A stretch of 6,906 bases of DNA from Mycobacterium sp. (GCA_023264755.1 JAHFVB010000274.1:1-6906), one strand, 5' to 3'. Shown: positions 1 through 5,996, numbered from the stretch's first letter. Made by a program: numbers and translations. Notes: a model not told the origin generated them from the sequence alone.

Positions 1-547
1 TGCGCTGCAGGCCGGCCACGACGATCGGGATGCCGACGAGCACCATGAGGCCCAGCGGTAGATCGATGCTCAGCAGCAGTACGCCGCAGGCGGCCGTCGC
101 CACCACCGCCCCGGCGATGCGGGCCACGTAGTCGATGAGGAAGGCGGTCTCCTCGGCGTCGTTCGAGGTGATCGACAGCAGCTCGCCGGCCTTGTAGTCG
201 GTGCGGATCCCCAAGGGATTGAGCGTCTTTGCGCTGAGTTCCACCCGGAGTAGATGTGCTTCGCGCGCGATGGCGAACATCAGCATCCTGGCGCCGAAGC
301 GATACACCAGCGTCAGCACCACGAACAACGCGGCCAGTGCCGCGATCCACCGGACCATGGCGCTCGTGCTGCCGGTCGAAACCGCGCGGTCGACGATGAT
401 GCCGATGAGCACCGGTACGGCCACCTCGCAGAGCTGGTGCAGCGAAATCAGCGCCGTACCCGGGATCAGCCAACGTTTGTTGCGGGCCACCGTGCGACGC
501 AGCACGGTGGGTCCGGTCCAATCGCCCACGTCCTTGGCAGTGCTCAC
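1..547 (-). CDS. ABC exporter, N-terminal membrane domain (partial, ExiT-like exochelin exporter candidate)
   Basis: This is the first 182 residues of an ABC transporter of the exporter type, cut by the left window edge. It starts at a GTG that overlaps the TGA of the mbtH-like gene (GTGA, 544-547), so translation is probably coupled. Reading the frame gives four hydrophobic stretches at about residues 27-52, 65-83, 138-160 and 164-180. Residues 121-133 ([13 protein letters not shown]) match the GELLSRLTND-type intracellular motif of type IV exporter membrane domains. The nucleotide-binding domain is not in the window. Position next to mbtH and fxbA resembles M. smegmatis, where an ABC transporter (ExiT) is implicated in exochelin export. 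Substrate and identity with exiT are inferences from context. It probably belongs to the IdeR-controlled mbtH transcript. Confidence 0.88.
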   Translation of the reverse strand, partial: MSTAKDVGDWTGPTVLRRTVARNKRWLIPGTALISLHQLCEVAVPVLIGIIVDRAVSTGSTSAMVRWIAALAALFVVLTLVYRFGARMLMFAIAREAHLLRVELSAKTLNPLGIRTDYKAGELLSITSNDAEETAFLIDYVARIAGAVVATAACGVLLLSIDLPLGLMVLVGIPIVVAGLQR

Positions 548-810
548 GCGGTCGAAGCGGCGTCAGGGGACAGCGCAGCGACGGGCGAGGAGCCGTTCAT
601 GCGCTCTCGCAGCGAGCGCGGTCGCATGTCCGTCCAGTGCTCGTCGACGTAGGCCAGCGCCTCGTCCCGTTCGGTGCCGTCTGGGCCGCCGAATGCGACC
701 GCCCATCCGGATGGGACGTCGGCGAAGCTCGGCCAAAGCGAGTATTGCTCTTCGTCATTGACGAGCACCAGGAACCGGCCACCCTGATCGTCGAACGGAT
801 TGTTGGACAT
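544..810 (-). CDS. MbtH-like protein
   Basis: This encodes an 88-residue MbtH-family protein. Such small proteins bind and activate or stabilise adenylation domains of non-ribosomal peptide synthetases in the cytoplasm. The hallmarks are visible: NPFDD at residues 4-8, [15 protein letters not shown] at 13-27, PSGW at 33-36 and [10 protein letters not shown] at 58-67, including the conserved Ser24-Leu25-Trp26, Trp36 and Trp59. The family core ends near residue 71. A tail of about 17 Ala/Ser-rich residues follows, and the position often held by Cys before Leu-x-Tyr is Ala51. The ATG at 810 was chosen because GGAG lies just upstream and the family N-terminus begins here; the longer frame to 945 would add 45 unrelated residues. 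It is divergent from fxbA and overlaps the exporter. The expected partners are the exochelin synthetases, outside the window. Confidence 0.95.
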   Translation of the reverse strand: MSNNPFDDQGGRFLVLVNDEEQYSLWPSFADVPSGWAVAFGGPDGTERDEALAYVDEHWTDMRPRSLRERMNGSSPVAALSPDAASTA

Positions 811-891
811 GGCGCTCCTCCCGTACCCGCGGTCGCCACCGTCCGGTTGGGACGGGAGTCGGCCGGGCACTTGGACTGTCGTCGGCGTGTG

Positions 892-919
892 GGGCTTGGC
901 AGCCCTTGCGGTCAAGGGC
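892..919 (-). promoter_or_regulatory. Two overlapping, mutually exclusive hairpins in the probable mbtH leader
   Basis: On the plus strand, GCCCTTG at 902-908 is a perfect inverted repeat of CAAGGGC at 913-919 with a 4-base loop. GGGCT at 892-896 pairs perfectly with AGCCC at 901-905, also with a 4-base loop. The two stems share 902-905, so only one can form at a time. If mbtH is transcribed from a -10 inside the IdeR box (start near 927), both lie in its roughly 117-base leader. Function is unproven; they could equally be a protein operator or chance. Confidence 0.3.
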
Positions 920-927
920 ACACTATC

Positions 928-946
928 AAAGGGTAGGCTAACCAAA
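928..946. promoter_or_regulatory. IdeR iron box between mbtH-like gene and fxbA
   Basis: AAAGGGTAGGCTAACCAAA matches 15 of 19 positions of the mycobacterial IdeR consensus TTAGGTTAGGCTAACCTAA, counted by eye. IdeR with Fe(II) represses siderophore genes at such sites, and regulation of fxbA by IdeR is established in M. smegmatis. The core gives a TANNNT -10 hexamer on both strands: TAGGCT (934-939) toward fxbA, with a predicted start near 946, and TAGCCT (939-934) toward mbtH, with a predicted start near 927. No convincing -35 was seen. One box could therefore repress both divergent transcripts. Confidence 0.85.
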
Positions 947-975
947 CATCAGGGTCCAAGAGAACGGGAGGTGCC

Positions 976-1920
976 GTGCGCGTCGTCATGCTCGGATATC
1001 AGACGTGGGGGCATCGGACCCTACAGGCGTTGTTGAAATCGCGCCACGAGGTCTGCCTCGTCGTCACTCATCCTACGAGTGAGCATGCCTACGAATCGAT
1101 TTGGGCCGACTCGGTAGAGGACTTGGCGCGCGCCGAGGGGATCGAGGTATTCGTGGCGAAGCGTCCCACCCAGGAGCTGATCGATCGGGTGGCCGCCCTG
1201 GCGCCCGACGTGATGGTGGCCAACAACTGGCGCACCCGGCTCCCTCAGGAGCTATTCGCCATCCCGGCTCACGGCACCCTGAACCTGCACGATTCGCTGC
1301 TGCCCGAGTTCACCGGATTCTCACCGGTCATCTGGTCGCTGATCAGCGGCGCCAGCCACACCGGCCTCACCGCCCACCTCATGGACGCCGAACTGGACAC
1401 CGGCGACATCCTGGTGCAGCGCGCGGTCGAGATCGCGCCGGAAAGCACTGGGACCAGCCTGGTCTGGGCGACGCTGGACCTGGTGCCGGAGGTGCTGACC
1501 GAGGCGCTGGACCAGTTGGAGTTCGGAACCGCGGCACCGATCCCTCAGGACCTGGGCAAGCGCACGTTCTTCCACAAGCGCTCCGAGCGCGACGGGTTGG
1601 TCGACTGGACGTGGCCGGCAACCGACATCGAACGCTTCGTACGCGCCTTGTCCGATCCGTATCCCAACGCCTACACGTACTTTCGTGGTGAGCGCCTGCG
1701 CCTGATCACCGCCCACGTCTCGGAGTGCAACTACGGCGGGACGCCGGGGCGGGTGTTCATCGAAGAACGCGGCGGAATGGTGATCGTGGCCGGCTCCGAG
1801 GCCTTCCGAGGCCAGTCGCCGGGGCTGGTGCTCGATGTCGTGCGCACCGACGACGGCGTCGACCACGACGCGTTGACCTACTTCGGTCGCGGCGGTGGAT
1901 ATCTGAGCCCGACACCATGA
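976..1920 (+). CDS. fxbA: Exochelin biosynthesis formyltransferase FxbA
   Basis: This 314-residue protein belongs to the methionyl-tRNA formyltransferase-like family, which transfers formyl from 10-formyltetrahydrofolate. In exochelin-producing mycobacteria FxbA is thought to formylate the N-hydroxyornithine unit of the siderophore. The N-terminal domain (about 1-200) carries TLNLHDSLLP at 101-110 with Asn103 and His105, then TGLTAHLMDAELDTGDI at 129-145 with Asp141, the Asn/His/Asp set of this fold. A C-terminal domain begins near 204 (DGLVDW, 206-211; RALSDPYPNAYTYF, 223-236). The length equals that of a translation initiation formyltransferase. Its place beside mbtH, an exporter and siderophore uptake genes, behind an IdeR box, argues for the siderophore role. 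The GTG at 976 has GGGAGG at 966-971, four bases upstream. A housekeeping fmt is the alternative and is unlikely here. Confidence 0.93.
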   Translation: MRVVMLGYQTWGHRTLQALLKSRHEVCLVVTHPTSEHAYESIWADSVEDLARAEGIEVFVAKRPTQELIDRVAALAPDVMVANNWRTRLPQELFAIPAHGTLNLHDSLLPEFTGFSPVIWSLISGASHTGLTAHLMDAELDTGDILVQRAVEIAPESTGTSLVWATLDLVPEVLTEALDQLEFGTAAPIPQDLGKRTFFHKRSERDGLVDWTWPATDIERFVRALSDPYPNAYTYFRGERLRLITAHVSECNYGGTPGRVFIEERGGMVIVAGSEAFRGQSPGLVLDVVRTDDGVDHDALTYFGRGGGYLSPTP

Positions 1921-1926
1921 TTGGTG

Positions 1927-1952
1927 CGCCGCGTGGCTCGGGGACGCGCGCG
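1927..1952. terminator. Possible hairpin between convergent fxbA and fxuB
   Basis: The 42-base gap between the two stop codons contains an 8-bp GC-rich stem: 1927-1934 pairs with 1944-1952 with one bulged C at 1949 and a 9-base loop. There is no T-tract on either side, so this is not a classical intrinsic terminator, although mycobacterial terminators often lack one. It may separate the convergent transcripts; GC-rich chance pairing is the alternative. Confidence 0.3.
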
Positions 1953-1962
1953 GTTCGGGCAG

Positions 1963-2820
1963 TCAGCCCCGCGGGCCGGACTGCGGAGAGGCACGCGGAA
2001 TCACCAGCGGGGTACCCGTCTGCGGATCCTCGATGATCTGGCACTTCAGGCCATAGACGAGTTCCACCAATTCCGCGGTGATCACGTCGCACGGGGGGCC
2101 GGCCTGGACGACGGCGCCTGCCTTCATGGCGATGATCTGGTCGGCGAACCGGCAGGCGTGGTTCAGGTCGTGCAGGACCGCGACGATGGTGCGATTCTGC
2201 TCGCGATTGAGCGCGGTGAACAGGTCGAGCAGTTCGATCTGGTGCGCGATGTCCAGATACGTGGTGGGCTCGTCCAGCAGCACCAGCGGAGTCTGCTGCG
2301 CGAGCACCATTGCCACCCACACGCGTTGGCGCTGACCGCCGGACAATTCATCGACCAGCCGGCCGGCCAGCTCGGTCACCCCCGTGCACCGCATCGCCTC
2401 GGCCACGGCGGCCTCGTCGTCACGCGACCATTGGCGAAGCACCTTCTGATGCGGATAGCGCCCGCGCGAGACCAGCTCGGCGACCGTGATGCCTTCGGGG
2501 GCAATCGAGGACTGGGGCAGTAGCCCCAGTTTGCGGGCGACCTCCTTGGTGTGCAGGCTCGCGATGTCGTGCCCGTCGAGGATCACCCGGCCCGCGGCCG
2601 GCTTCAACAGGCGAGCCAGTCCGCGCAGCAGAGTGGACTTCCCGCAGGCGTTCGGACCGACGATGGCGGTGACGCGACCGTCGAGCACGTCGACGCTCAG
2701 GTCGGCGATGATGGGTGCGTCGTCGTAGCCGATCGACAGCCGATCGGCACGCAGCCGCGATCCGGACTGTGTCATCGCGGTGAAATCCCCTCCGGCGCCG
2801 CGGCGCTCACCATCGGTCAT
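1963..2820 (-). CDS. fxuB: Ferric exochelin ABC transporter ATPase FxuB (FepC-like)
   Basis: This 285-residue cytoplasmic ATPase should power import of ferric exochelin through the two FecCD-type permeases encoded just upstream. All ABC motifs are present: Walker A GPNACGKST at 55-63, Q-loop Gln103, signature LSGGQ at 159-163, Walker B LVLLDEP at 179-185 with catalytic Glu184, D-loop Leu-Asp at 189-190 and switch His217. The GRYPHQ segment near 120-125 and the overall length are typical of FepC/FhuC-type siderophore ATPases. The ATG at 2820 overlaps the fxuA stop (ATGA, 2817-2820), suggesting coupled translation. A second in-frame ATG at 2775, preceded by GGAGGGG about 11 bases away, could give a 270-residue form starting nearer the conserved fold. 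It is the last gene of the operon. The fxu letter follows the published M. smegmatis homology to FepC, recalled rather than checked. Confidence 0.93.
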   Translation of the reverse strand: MTDGERRGAGGDFTAMTQSGSRLRADRLSIGYDDAPIIADLSVDVLDGRVTAIVGPNACGKSTLLRGLARLLKPAAGRVILDGHDIASLHTKEVARKLGLLPQSSIAPEGITVAELVSRGRYPHQKVLRQWSRDDEAAVAEAMRCTGVTELAGRLVDELSGGQRQRVWVAMVLAQQTPLVLLDEPTTYLDIAHQIELLDLFTALNREQNRTIVAVLHDLNHACRFADQIIAMKAGAVVQAGPPCDVITAELVELVYGLKCQIIEDPQTGTPLVIPRASPQSGPRG

Positions 2821-3908
2821 CGTTGTCTGGCCTGGGTGACGAGCAGGTAGACCAGGTACAGCCCGCCGAGCGACACCGTCACCGCACCGACCGGGAGTTC
2901 GCTTCCACTGAAGAGTTGCTGGGCGATGACGTCGCTGACCAACAGCAGCACCGCGCCCATCACCGCCGACGGCACGAGCCCGACGCCGGGACTGGCGGTC
3001 AGGCGGCGCGCGAGCTGCGGTGCGGCCAACGCGACGAAGGACACCGGACCTGCGGCCGCACAGGCCACCGCGACTAGACCGACGCCGGCCACCAGGTAGG
3101 CGATCCGGGCCCGGTCGGGCTGCACGCCGAGCGCGCCCGCGGCGTCATCGCCCATCTGTAGCACCGGCAGTTGGGGACCCAGGGCGACCAGGGTCGCGAT
3201 GCCCACGGCCAGGCAGACCGACATCGGCCAGACCTGCGCCCAACCGAGCCCGCTCAGCGTGCCCTGCTGCCACACCGAGGCAGCGACGGCGAGGTGAAGC
3301 TCGAGTTTGATGACGATCCACTGGTTGACGGAGTTCAGGACCGCGCTGACCCCGATGCCGACGACGATGAGGCGGTAGCCCGCCAGTCCGTTGCGGTAGG
3401 ACAGCGTGTACACGACGACCGCGGTGAGCAGTCCGCCGGCCAGGGCGCCTGCGGCAATGGCGTAGTAGCCGCCGCCGATTGCGGCCATCACGGTCAGCGC
3501 CCCGGTGTAGGCCCCCGAGTTGATTCCGATGATGTCGGGGCTGCCGAGGGCGTTGCGGGTCAGCGCTTGAAAGATCGCGCCGGACAGGCCCAATGCGGCG
3601 CCGATCAGCAGCGCCATCAACATCCGTGGCATTCGCCACTCCAGGACGACGATCCGGTCGAAGGTGGTGTTGGTGCCGAGTAGGACGCCCAGCACGTCAC
3701 CCGGCGCGACCGTGTACTTGCCGACGCCGATGGCCACGACGGCGACGGTGGCCGCGGTCAGCAACAGCGCCGCCACGACGAGGACCGCGCGCCACGACGC
3801 CCGCACCGAGCTACGCCCGATCCGGAGTACGCATTGGCTCCGTCCGAATTCGACCGGTGCGGTGGGGGTTTCGGCGGGGCCGTCGCCCGGGTTCCGAGTG
3901 ATCGTCAT
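2817..3908 (-). CDS. fxuA: Ferric exochelin ABC transporter permease FxuA (FepG-like)
   Basis: This 363-residue inner-membrane protein is a FecCD-family permease, one half of the predicted translocation channel for ferric exochelin. After a cytoplasmic tail of about 40 residues, many hydrophobic segments follow (first at 41-62). Family motifs are RMPR at 92-95, GLSGAIFQALTRNALGSPD at 107-125 leading into IIGINSG, the ATPase-contacting loop LPVLQMGDDAAGALG at 247-261, AGPVSFVALAAPQLARRL at 286-303 and ELPVGAVTVSLGG at 337-349. The NALGSPDIIG wording is closer to FepG than to FepD, which is why it is matched to fxuA. The ATG at 3908 overlaps the fxuC stop (ATGA, 3905-3908), so it needs no strong ribosome site of its own. 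The frame stays open upstream to 4868, but that part is antisense-free overlap inside fxuC and gives a low-complexity Arg-rich peptide, so it is not part of the gene. Confidence 0.92.
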   Translation of the reverse strand: MTITRNPGDGPAETPTAPVEFGRSQCVLRIGRSSVRASWRAVLVVAALLLTAATVAVVAIGVGKYTVAPGDVLGVLLGTNTTFDRIVVLEWRMPRMLMALLIGAALGLSGAIFQALTRNALGSPDIIGINSGAYTGALTVMAAIGGGYYAIAAGALAGGLLTAVVVYTLSYRNGLAGYRLIVVGIGVSAVLNSVNQWIVIKLELHLAVAASVWQQGTLSGLGWAQVWPMSVCLAVGIATLVALGPQLPVLQMGDDAAGALGVQPDRARIAYLVAGVGLVAVACAAAGPVSFVALAAPQLARRLTASPGVGLVPSAVMGAVLLLVSDVIAQQLFSGSELPVGAVTVSLGGLYLVYLLVTQARQR

Positions 3909-4966
3909 GACCGCTCTGCACCTCGCTTGCGGACCAGCCAGATCAGCACGGGCGCGCCGAGGAATGCGGTGACGATGCCTGCGGGCAGTTCGGCGGGCCG
4001 GATGACGACCCGCCCGACGACGTCGGCCGCCATCAGCAACGCGGGCGCCGCGACGGTGGCGTAGGCGAGCATCCAGCGCCAGTCCGGTCCGGTGAACCGG
4101 CGCACCGCGTGCGGCACCATCAGCCCGACGAAGCCGATGGGCCCGGCGCCCGCGGTGGCCGCCCCCGCCAACAGGACGACGGCGATCAGGCTCAGAGCTT
4201 GGGTACGAGCGACGTTGCCGCCCATGCTCTTTGCCAGCTCGCTGCCCAGAGCCGTGATGTTCAGCGACCGGGCCACGGCCAGGCACAGCAGCAGGCCGAC
4301 GGCGATGAACGGAGTTATCGCCGCGGCGACCTCGAGGTCGCGACCGTCGAGTGCGCCGGCATCCCAGAACCGCATGTTGTCGAAGGCGCGCGGATTGCGC
4401 AGTCGGACGGCGTAGCCGATGCCGTCCATCACCGCTCCCACCGCGACGCCGGCGAGCAGCACGCGCACGGGGGTGACGGCGGCGCGGCCCGTCATGCCCA
4501 CCAGGTAGACCAGCAGCATCGCGAATAGCGCCCCGGCGAAGGCGAACCAGAGGTAGGTCCAGATGCCCTTCAGGCCGAGGAAGGAGATGGCGCATACGAC
4601 GAAGAGGGCTGCCCCGGAATTGATCCCGAGCACCTCGGCGTCGGCCAGCGGATTGCGACCGGCGGCCTGGATCAGGGTGCCGGACAGGCCGAGGGCCAGT
4701 CCGACGACCAACGCGAGCACGGTGCGGGGGATGCGGAGGTCGTGCACGATCCACTGGTCGTCGACGTCGCGATAGTCGAGGACGGCGTGCCAGACGGTGG
4801 CCAGCGAGACGTTCTCGGTGCCGATCGCGAGGCTGGCCACGCACATCGCCGCCAGCAGTGCCGAGCACACCAGCAGCCCGACGACCCGACTGCGTCGGGT
4901 CGGGTGGCGGGGGGTGGGGGCCGGCGCCGTCGGGACGGGGGTGGGTGTCGGGGCGGGTGCGGTCAA
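3905..4966 (-). CDS. fxuC: Ferric exochelin ABC transporter permease FxuC (FepD-like)
   Basis: This 353-residue FecCD-family permease is the predicted partner of FxuA in the membrane channel. It opens with a Pro/Ala/Thr-rich tail (residues 2-19) and basic residues 20-27, then the first membrane segment at about 28-48. Motifs are RIPR at 78-81, GLSGTLIQAAGRNPLADAEV at 93-112, the ATPase-contacting loop LGSELAKSMGG at 240-250, AGPIGFVGLMVPHAVRR at 274-290 and RPAELPAGIVTAFLGAP at 323-339. The RNPLAD wording resembles FepD, hence fxuC. The only plausible start is TTG at 4966, five bases past the stop of the flavoprotein gene and without a clear Shine-Dalgarno; the next candidate lies inside the first membrane segment. 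Coupling to the upstream gene is therefore likely. The first 30 codons are encoded by a C-rich tract with unusual structure, listed separately. Confidence 0.92.
   Translation of the reverse strand: MTAPAPTPTPVPTAPAPTPRHPTRRSRVVGLLVCSALLAAMCVASLAIGTENVSLATVWHAVLDYRDVDDQWIVHDLRIPRTVLALVVGLALGLSGTLIQAAGRNPLADAEVLGINSGAALFVVCAISFLGLKGIWTYLWFAFAGALFAMLLVYLVGMTGRAAVTPVRVLLAGVAVGAVMDGIGYAVRLRNPRAFDNMRFWDAGALDGRDLEVAAAITPFIAVGLLLCLAVARSLNITALGSELAKSMGGNVARTQALSLIAVVLLAGAATAGAGPIGFVGLMVPHAVRRFTGPDWRWMLAYATVAAPALLMAADVVGRVVIRPAELPAGIVTAFLGAPVLIWLVRKRGAERS
4882..4902 (-). promoter_or_regulatory. Strong hairpin inside the 5' end of fxuC
   Basis: CGACCCGAC at 4882-4890 and GTCGGGTCG at 4894-4902 form a perfect 9-bp inverted repeat with a 3-base loop. 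In the mRNA it lies about 64-84 bases after the fxuC TTG and encodes the basic residues before the first membrane segment. It could slow ribosomes, protect the downstream message or mark a processing site. No T-tract follows. Function is inferred only from structure and place. Confidence 0.35.
4897..4957 (+). other. Two consecutive G-quadruplex motifs on the fxuC template strand
   Basis: Two adjacent blocks fit the G3+N1-7 quadruplex rule on the plus strand. The first, 4897-4920, has G-runs at 4897-4899, 4902-4904, 4909-4914 and 4916-4920. The second, 4932-4957, has runs at 4932-4934, 4937-4941, 4943-4945, 4950-4953 and 4955-4957. The plus strand is the template for fxuC, so a folded structure would sit in front of RNA polymerase. 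The same bases encode the Pro/Ala/Thr-rich N-terminal tail, and codon bias for C could explain the runs. Confidence 0.45.
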
Positions 4967-4971
4967 GGTGC

Positions 4972-5811
4972 TTACAGTCCGGCCCGTTCGAGGGCTTCGT
5001 CGTACTCTTCGTCGGCGACCTTGGGGCCCTTGCCTGCGGCTAGGGCCTCGACGTAGACCGCCTCGATCGCGTCGGAGACCAGGGCGTACTTGGCGTCCCA
5101 GCGTTCCGAGTCGAACCGCCAGTAGCCCGTGACGTCGAGCTGGTCGACGGTCCAGCCGAGTCCGCGAAAGTGCTTGCGCACCAATCGCGATTCGGCGGCT
5201 TCGCCGGCGAACCAGCAGTAGCCGCGGCCCTCCGGCCAGGTGAACTCGCGGACCAGCCGCGCGAGTTGGCTTGGGCCATGGCCGTTTCCGGTTCCGATGC
5301 TGGGGACTACACAGACGTCGGGGTGGCTGGGTAGGTAGTCCAGGTCGGCGGCCTCGGACACCTCTACCAGCGCGGTGGCGGACCGGCCAGCCGGCAGTTC
5401 CTCGATGATGCGGGCGGTCGCGGGCAGTCCGGCCAGGTCGATGACCAGAAGCTGCCAGTCGGTAGTCGGCTCCGGCTGGTACCAGGATCTGGCGTGGTCG
5501 AGTCCGACCCGGTCTCCGGGTTGGGCGGTCGACGCCCAGGCCGTTCCCGGCCCGCGGGCATGCAGGACGACGTCGAGGTCGATCCGGTCGCCGACGTGCC
5601 GGCGCACCGAGTAGTTGCGTCCATTGGTGTCCGAATCCGGCTCGACGCGGTTGATGCCGTCGGCCGCGATGGGGGGGAAGTAGACGCCGACGGCGGAGTC
5701 GCCGCCCGGCTTGACGTCGAGTGCCGTGGGATCGGCTACCTCGAGCGTGATCCGGCGCATTCGAGGACTCAGTTGCTGGGTCGCGACGACGGAGGCCCTG
5801 GAGAAGCTCAT
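4972..5811 (-). CDS. Siderophore-interacting FAD-binding protein (ViuB/SIP-type ferric-siderophore reductase)
   Basis: This 279-residue cytoplasmic flavoprotein should reduce ferric exochelin after uptake so that iron is released. The FAD-binding barrel spans about 1-110, with the RNYSVRR motif at 65-71 contacting flavin and HARGPGTAWAS at 84-94 for the phosphate. The NAD(P)H-side domain includes LLVIDLAGLPATARIIEELP at 121-140, WFAGEAAESR at 200-209 and the closing GYWR at 229-232. Most SIP proteins end soon after GYWR; here about 47 charged residues continue to the stop. The start is fixed at 5811: an in-frame TAG lies at 5823-5821, and no Shine-Dalgarno is present, which fits a leaderless mRNA. 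It heads the operon with fxuC, fxuA and fxuB. M. smegmatis has a similar gene beside fxu, usually annotated ViuB-like. Electron donor and substrate are inferred. Confidence 0.92.
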   Translation of the reverse strand: MSFSRASVVATQQLSPRMRRITLEVADPTALDVKPGGDSAVGVYFPPIAADGINRVEPDSDTNGRNYSVRRHVGDRIDLDVVLHARGPGTAWASTAQPGDRVGLDHARSWYQPEPTTDWQLLVIDLAGLPATARIIEELPAGRSATALVEVSEAADLDYLPSHPDVCVVPSIGTGNGHGPSQLARLVREFTWPEGRGYCWFAGEAAESRLVRKHFRGLGWTVDQLDVTGYWRFDSERWDAKYALVSDAIEAVYVEALAAGKGPKVADEEYDEALERAGL

Positions 5812-5829
5812 CAGGTTAGGCTACCCAAA
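5811..5829 (-). promoter_or_regulatory. IdeR iron box with embedded leaderless promoter of the uptake operon
   Basis: On the plus strand TCAGGTTAGGCTACCCAAA matches 16 of 19 positions of the IdeR consensus, counted by eye. Read on the minus strand it holds the hexamer TAGCCT at 5823-5818, which is exactly -12 to -7 if transcription starts at the A of the ATG (5811). No ribosome site precedes that ATG, so the mRNA is probably leaderless, a common arrangement in mycobacteria. IdeR bound here would cover the -10 and the start point. The opposite strand gives TAGGCT (5817-5822), which could serve the gene at 5970. Confidence 0.85.
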
Positions 5830-5895
5830 CTCAGGGGACGTACTCGCAGGTACCCATACGGCCTCGGTCGGGCGCGTACCGGCCGGAGCGTCAAG

Positions 5896-5924
5896 ACGTC
5901 ACTTGCCGTGCACTGACACGTCAC
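5896..5924. repeat. ACGTCAC direct repeats 22 bp apart upstream of the olsB-like gene
   Basis: ACGTCAC occurs at 5896-5902 and 5918-5924, a centre-to-centre distance of 22 bp, about two helical turns. The second copy lies within TGACACGTCA (5914-5923, TGAC and GTCA arms around a 2-base centre). This could be a paired activator or repressor site in the divergent region; the repeats are short and may be chance. Confidence 0.25.
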
Positions 5925-5965
5925 GCGGTCGTTCCGATTTCGCCCGACGACTCGGCGAGCGTGCT

Positions 5966-5996
5966 GGCTATGAGCACCGCATCAGTACTCATAGCC
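5966..5996 (+). repeat. 9-bp inverted repeat enclosing the olsB-like start codon
   Basis: GGCTATGAG at 5966-5974 is the exact reverse complement of CTCATAGCC at 5988-5996, with a 13-base loop that can add AC/GT pairing (5976-5977 with 5985-5986). The ATG at 5970-5972 lies in the left arm. In RNA the hairpin would bury the start codon; in DNA it could be a dimeric repressor operator. Confidence 0.4.

Noticed and set aside
201..761. Plus-strand open frames over the exporter and mbtH region
   Set aside because: Their peptides are Arg/Ser/Ala-rich and lack motifs; the minus strand encodes convincing ABC-exporter and MbtH proteins across the same bases.
811..945. A longer mbtH-like protein starting at 945
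   Set aside because: The extra 45 residues cross the IdeR box and hairpins and do not resemble MbtH; the ATG at 810 has a good ribosome site and the family N-terminus.
976..1920. Housekeeping methionyl-tRNA formyltransferase (fmt)
   Set aside because: The fold is the same, but the iron box, divergent mbtH and exporter, and the siderophore uptake operon next door fit fxbA; no def or priA neighbour is seen.
3909..4868. Upstream extension of the fxuA frame, giving a 683-residue open frame
   Set aside because: The added 320 residues overlap fxuC in another frame of the same strand and form an Arg/Gly/Pro-rich peptide without family signal; the ATGA overlap at 3905-3908 is a normal start.
5671..5677. 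Seven-G run in the flavoprotein gene as a phase-variation tract
   Set aside because: It encodes two ordinary proline codons in a GC-rich gene, the frame is intact, and seven bases is short for a slippage switch.
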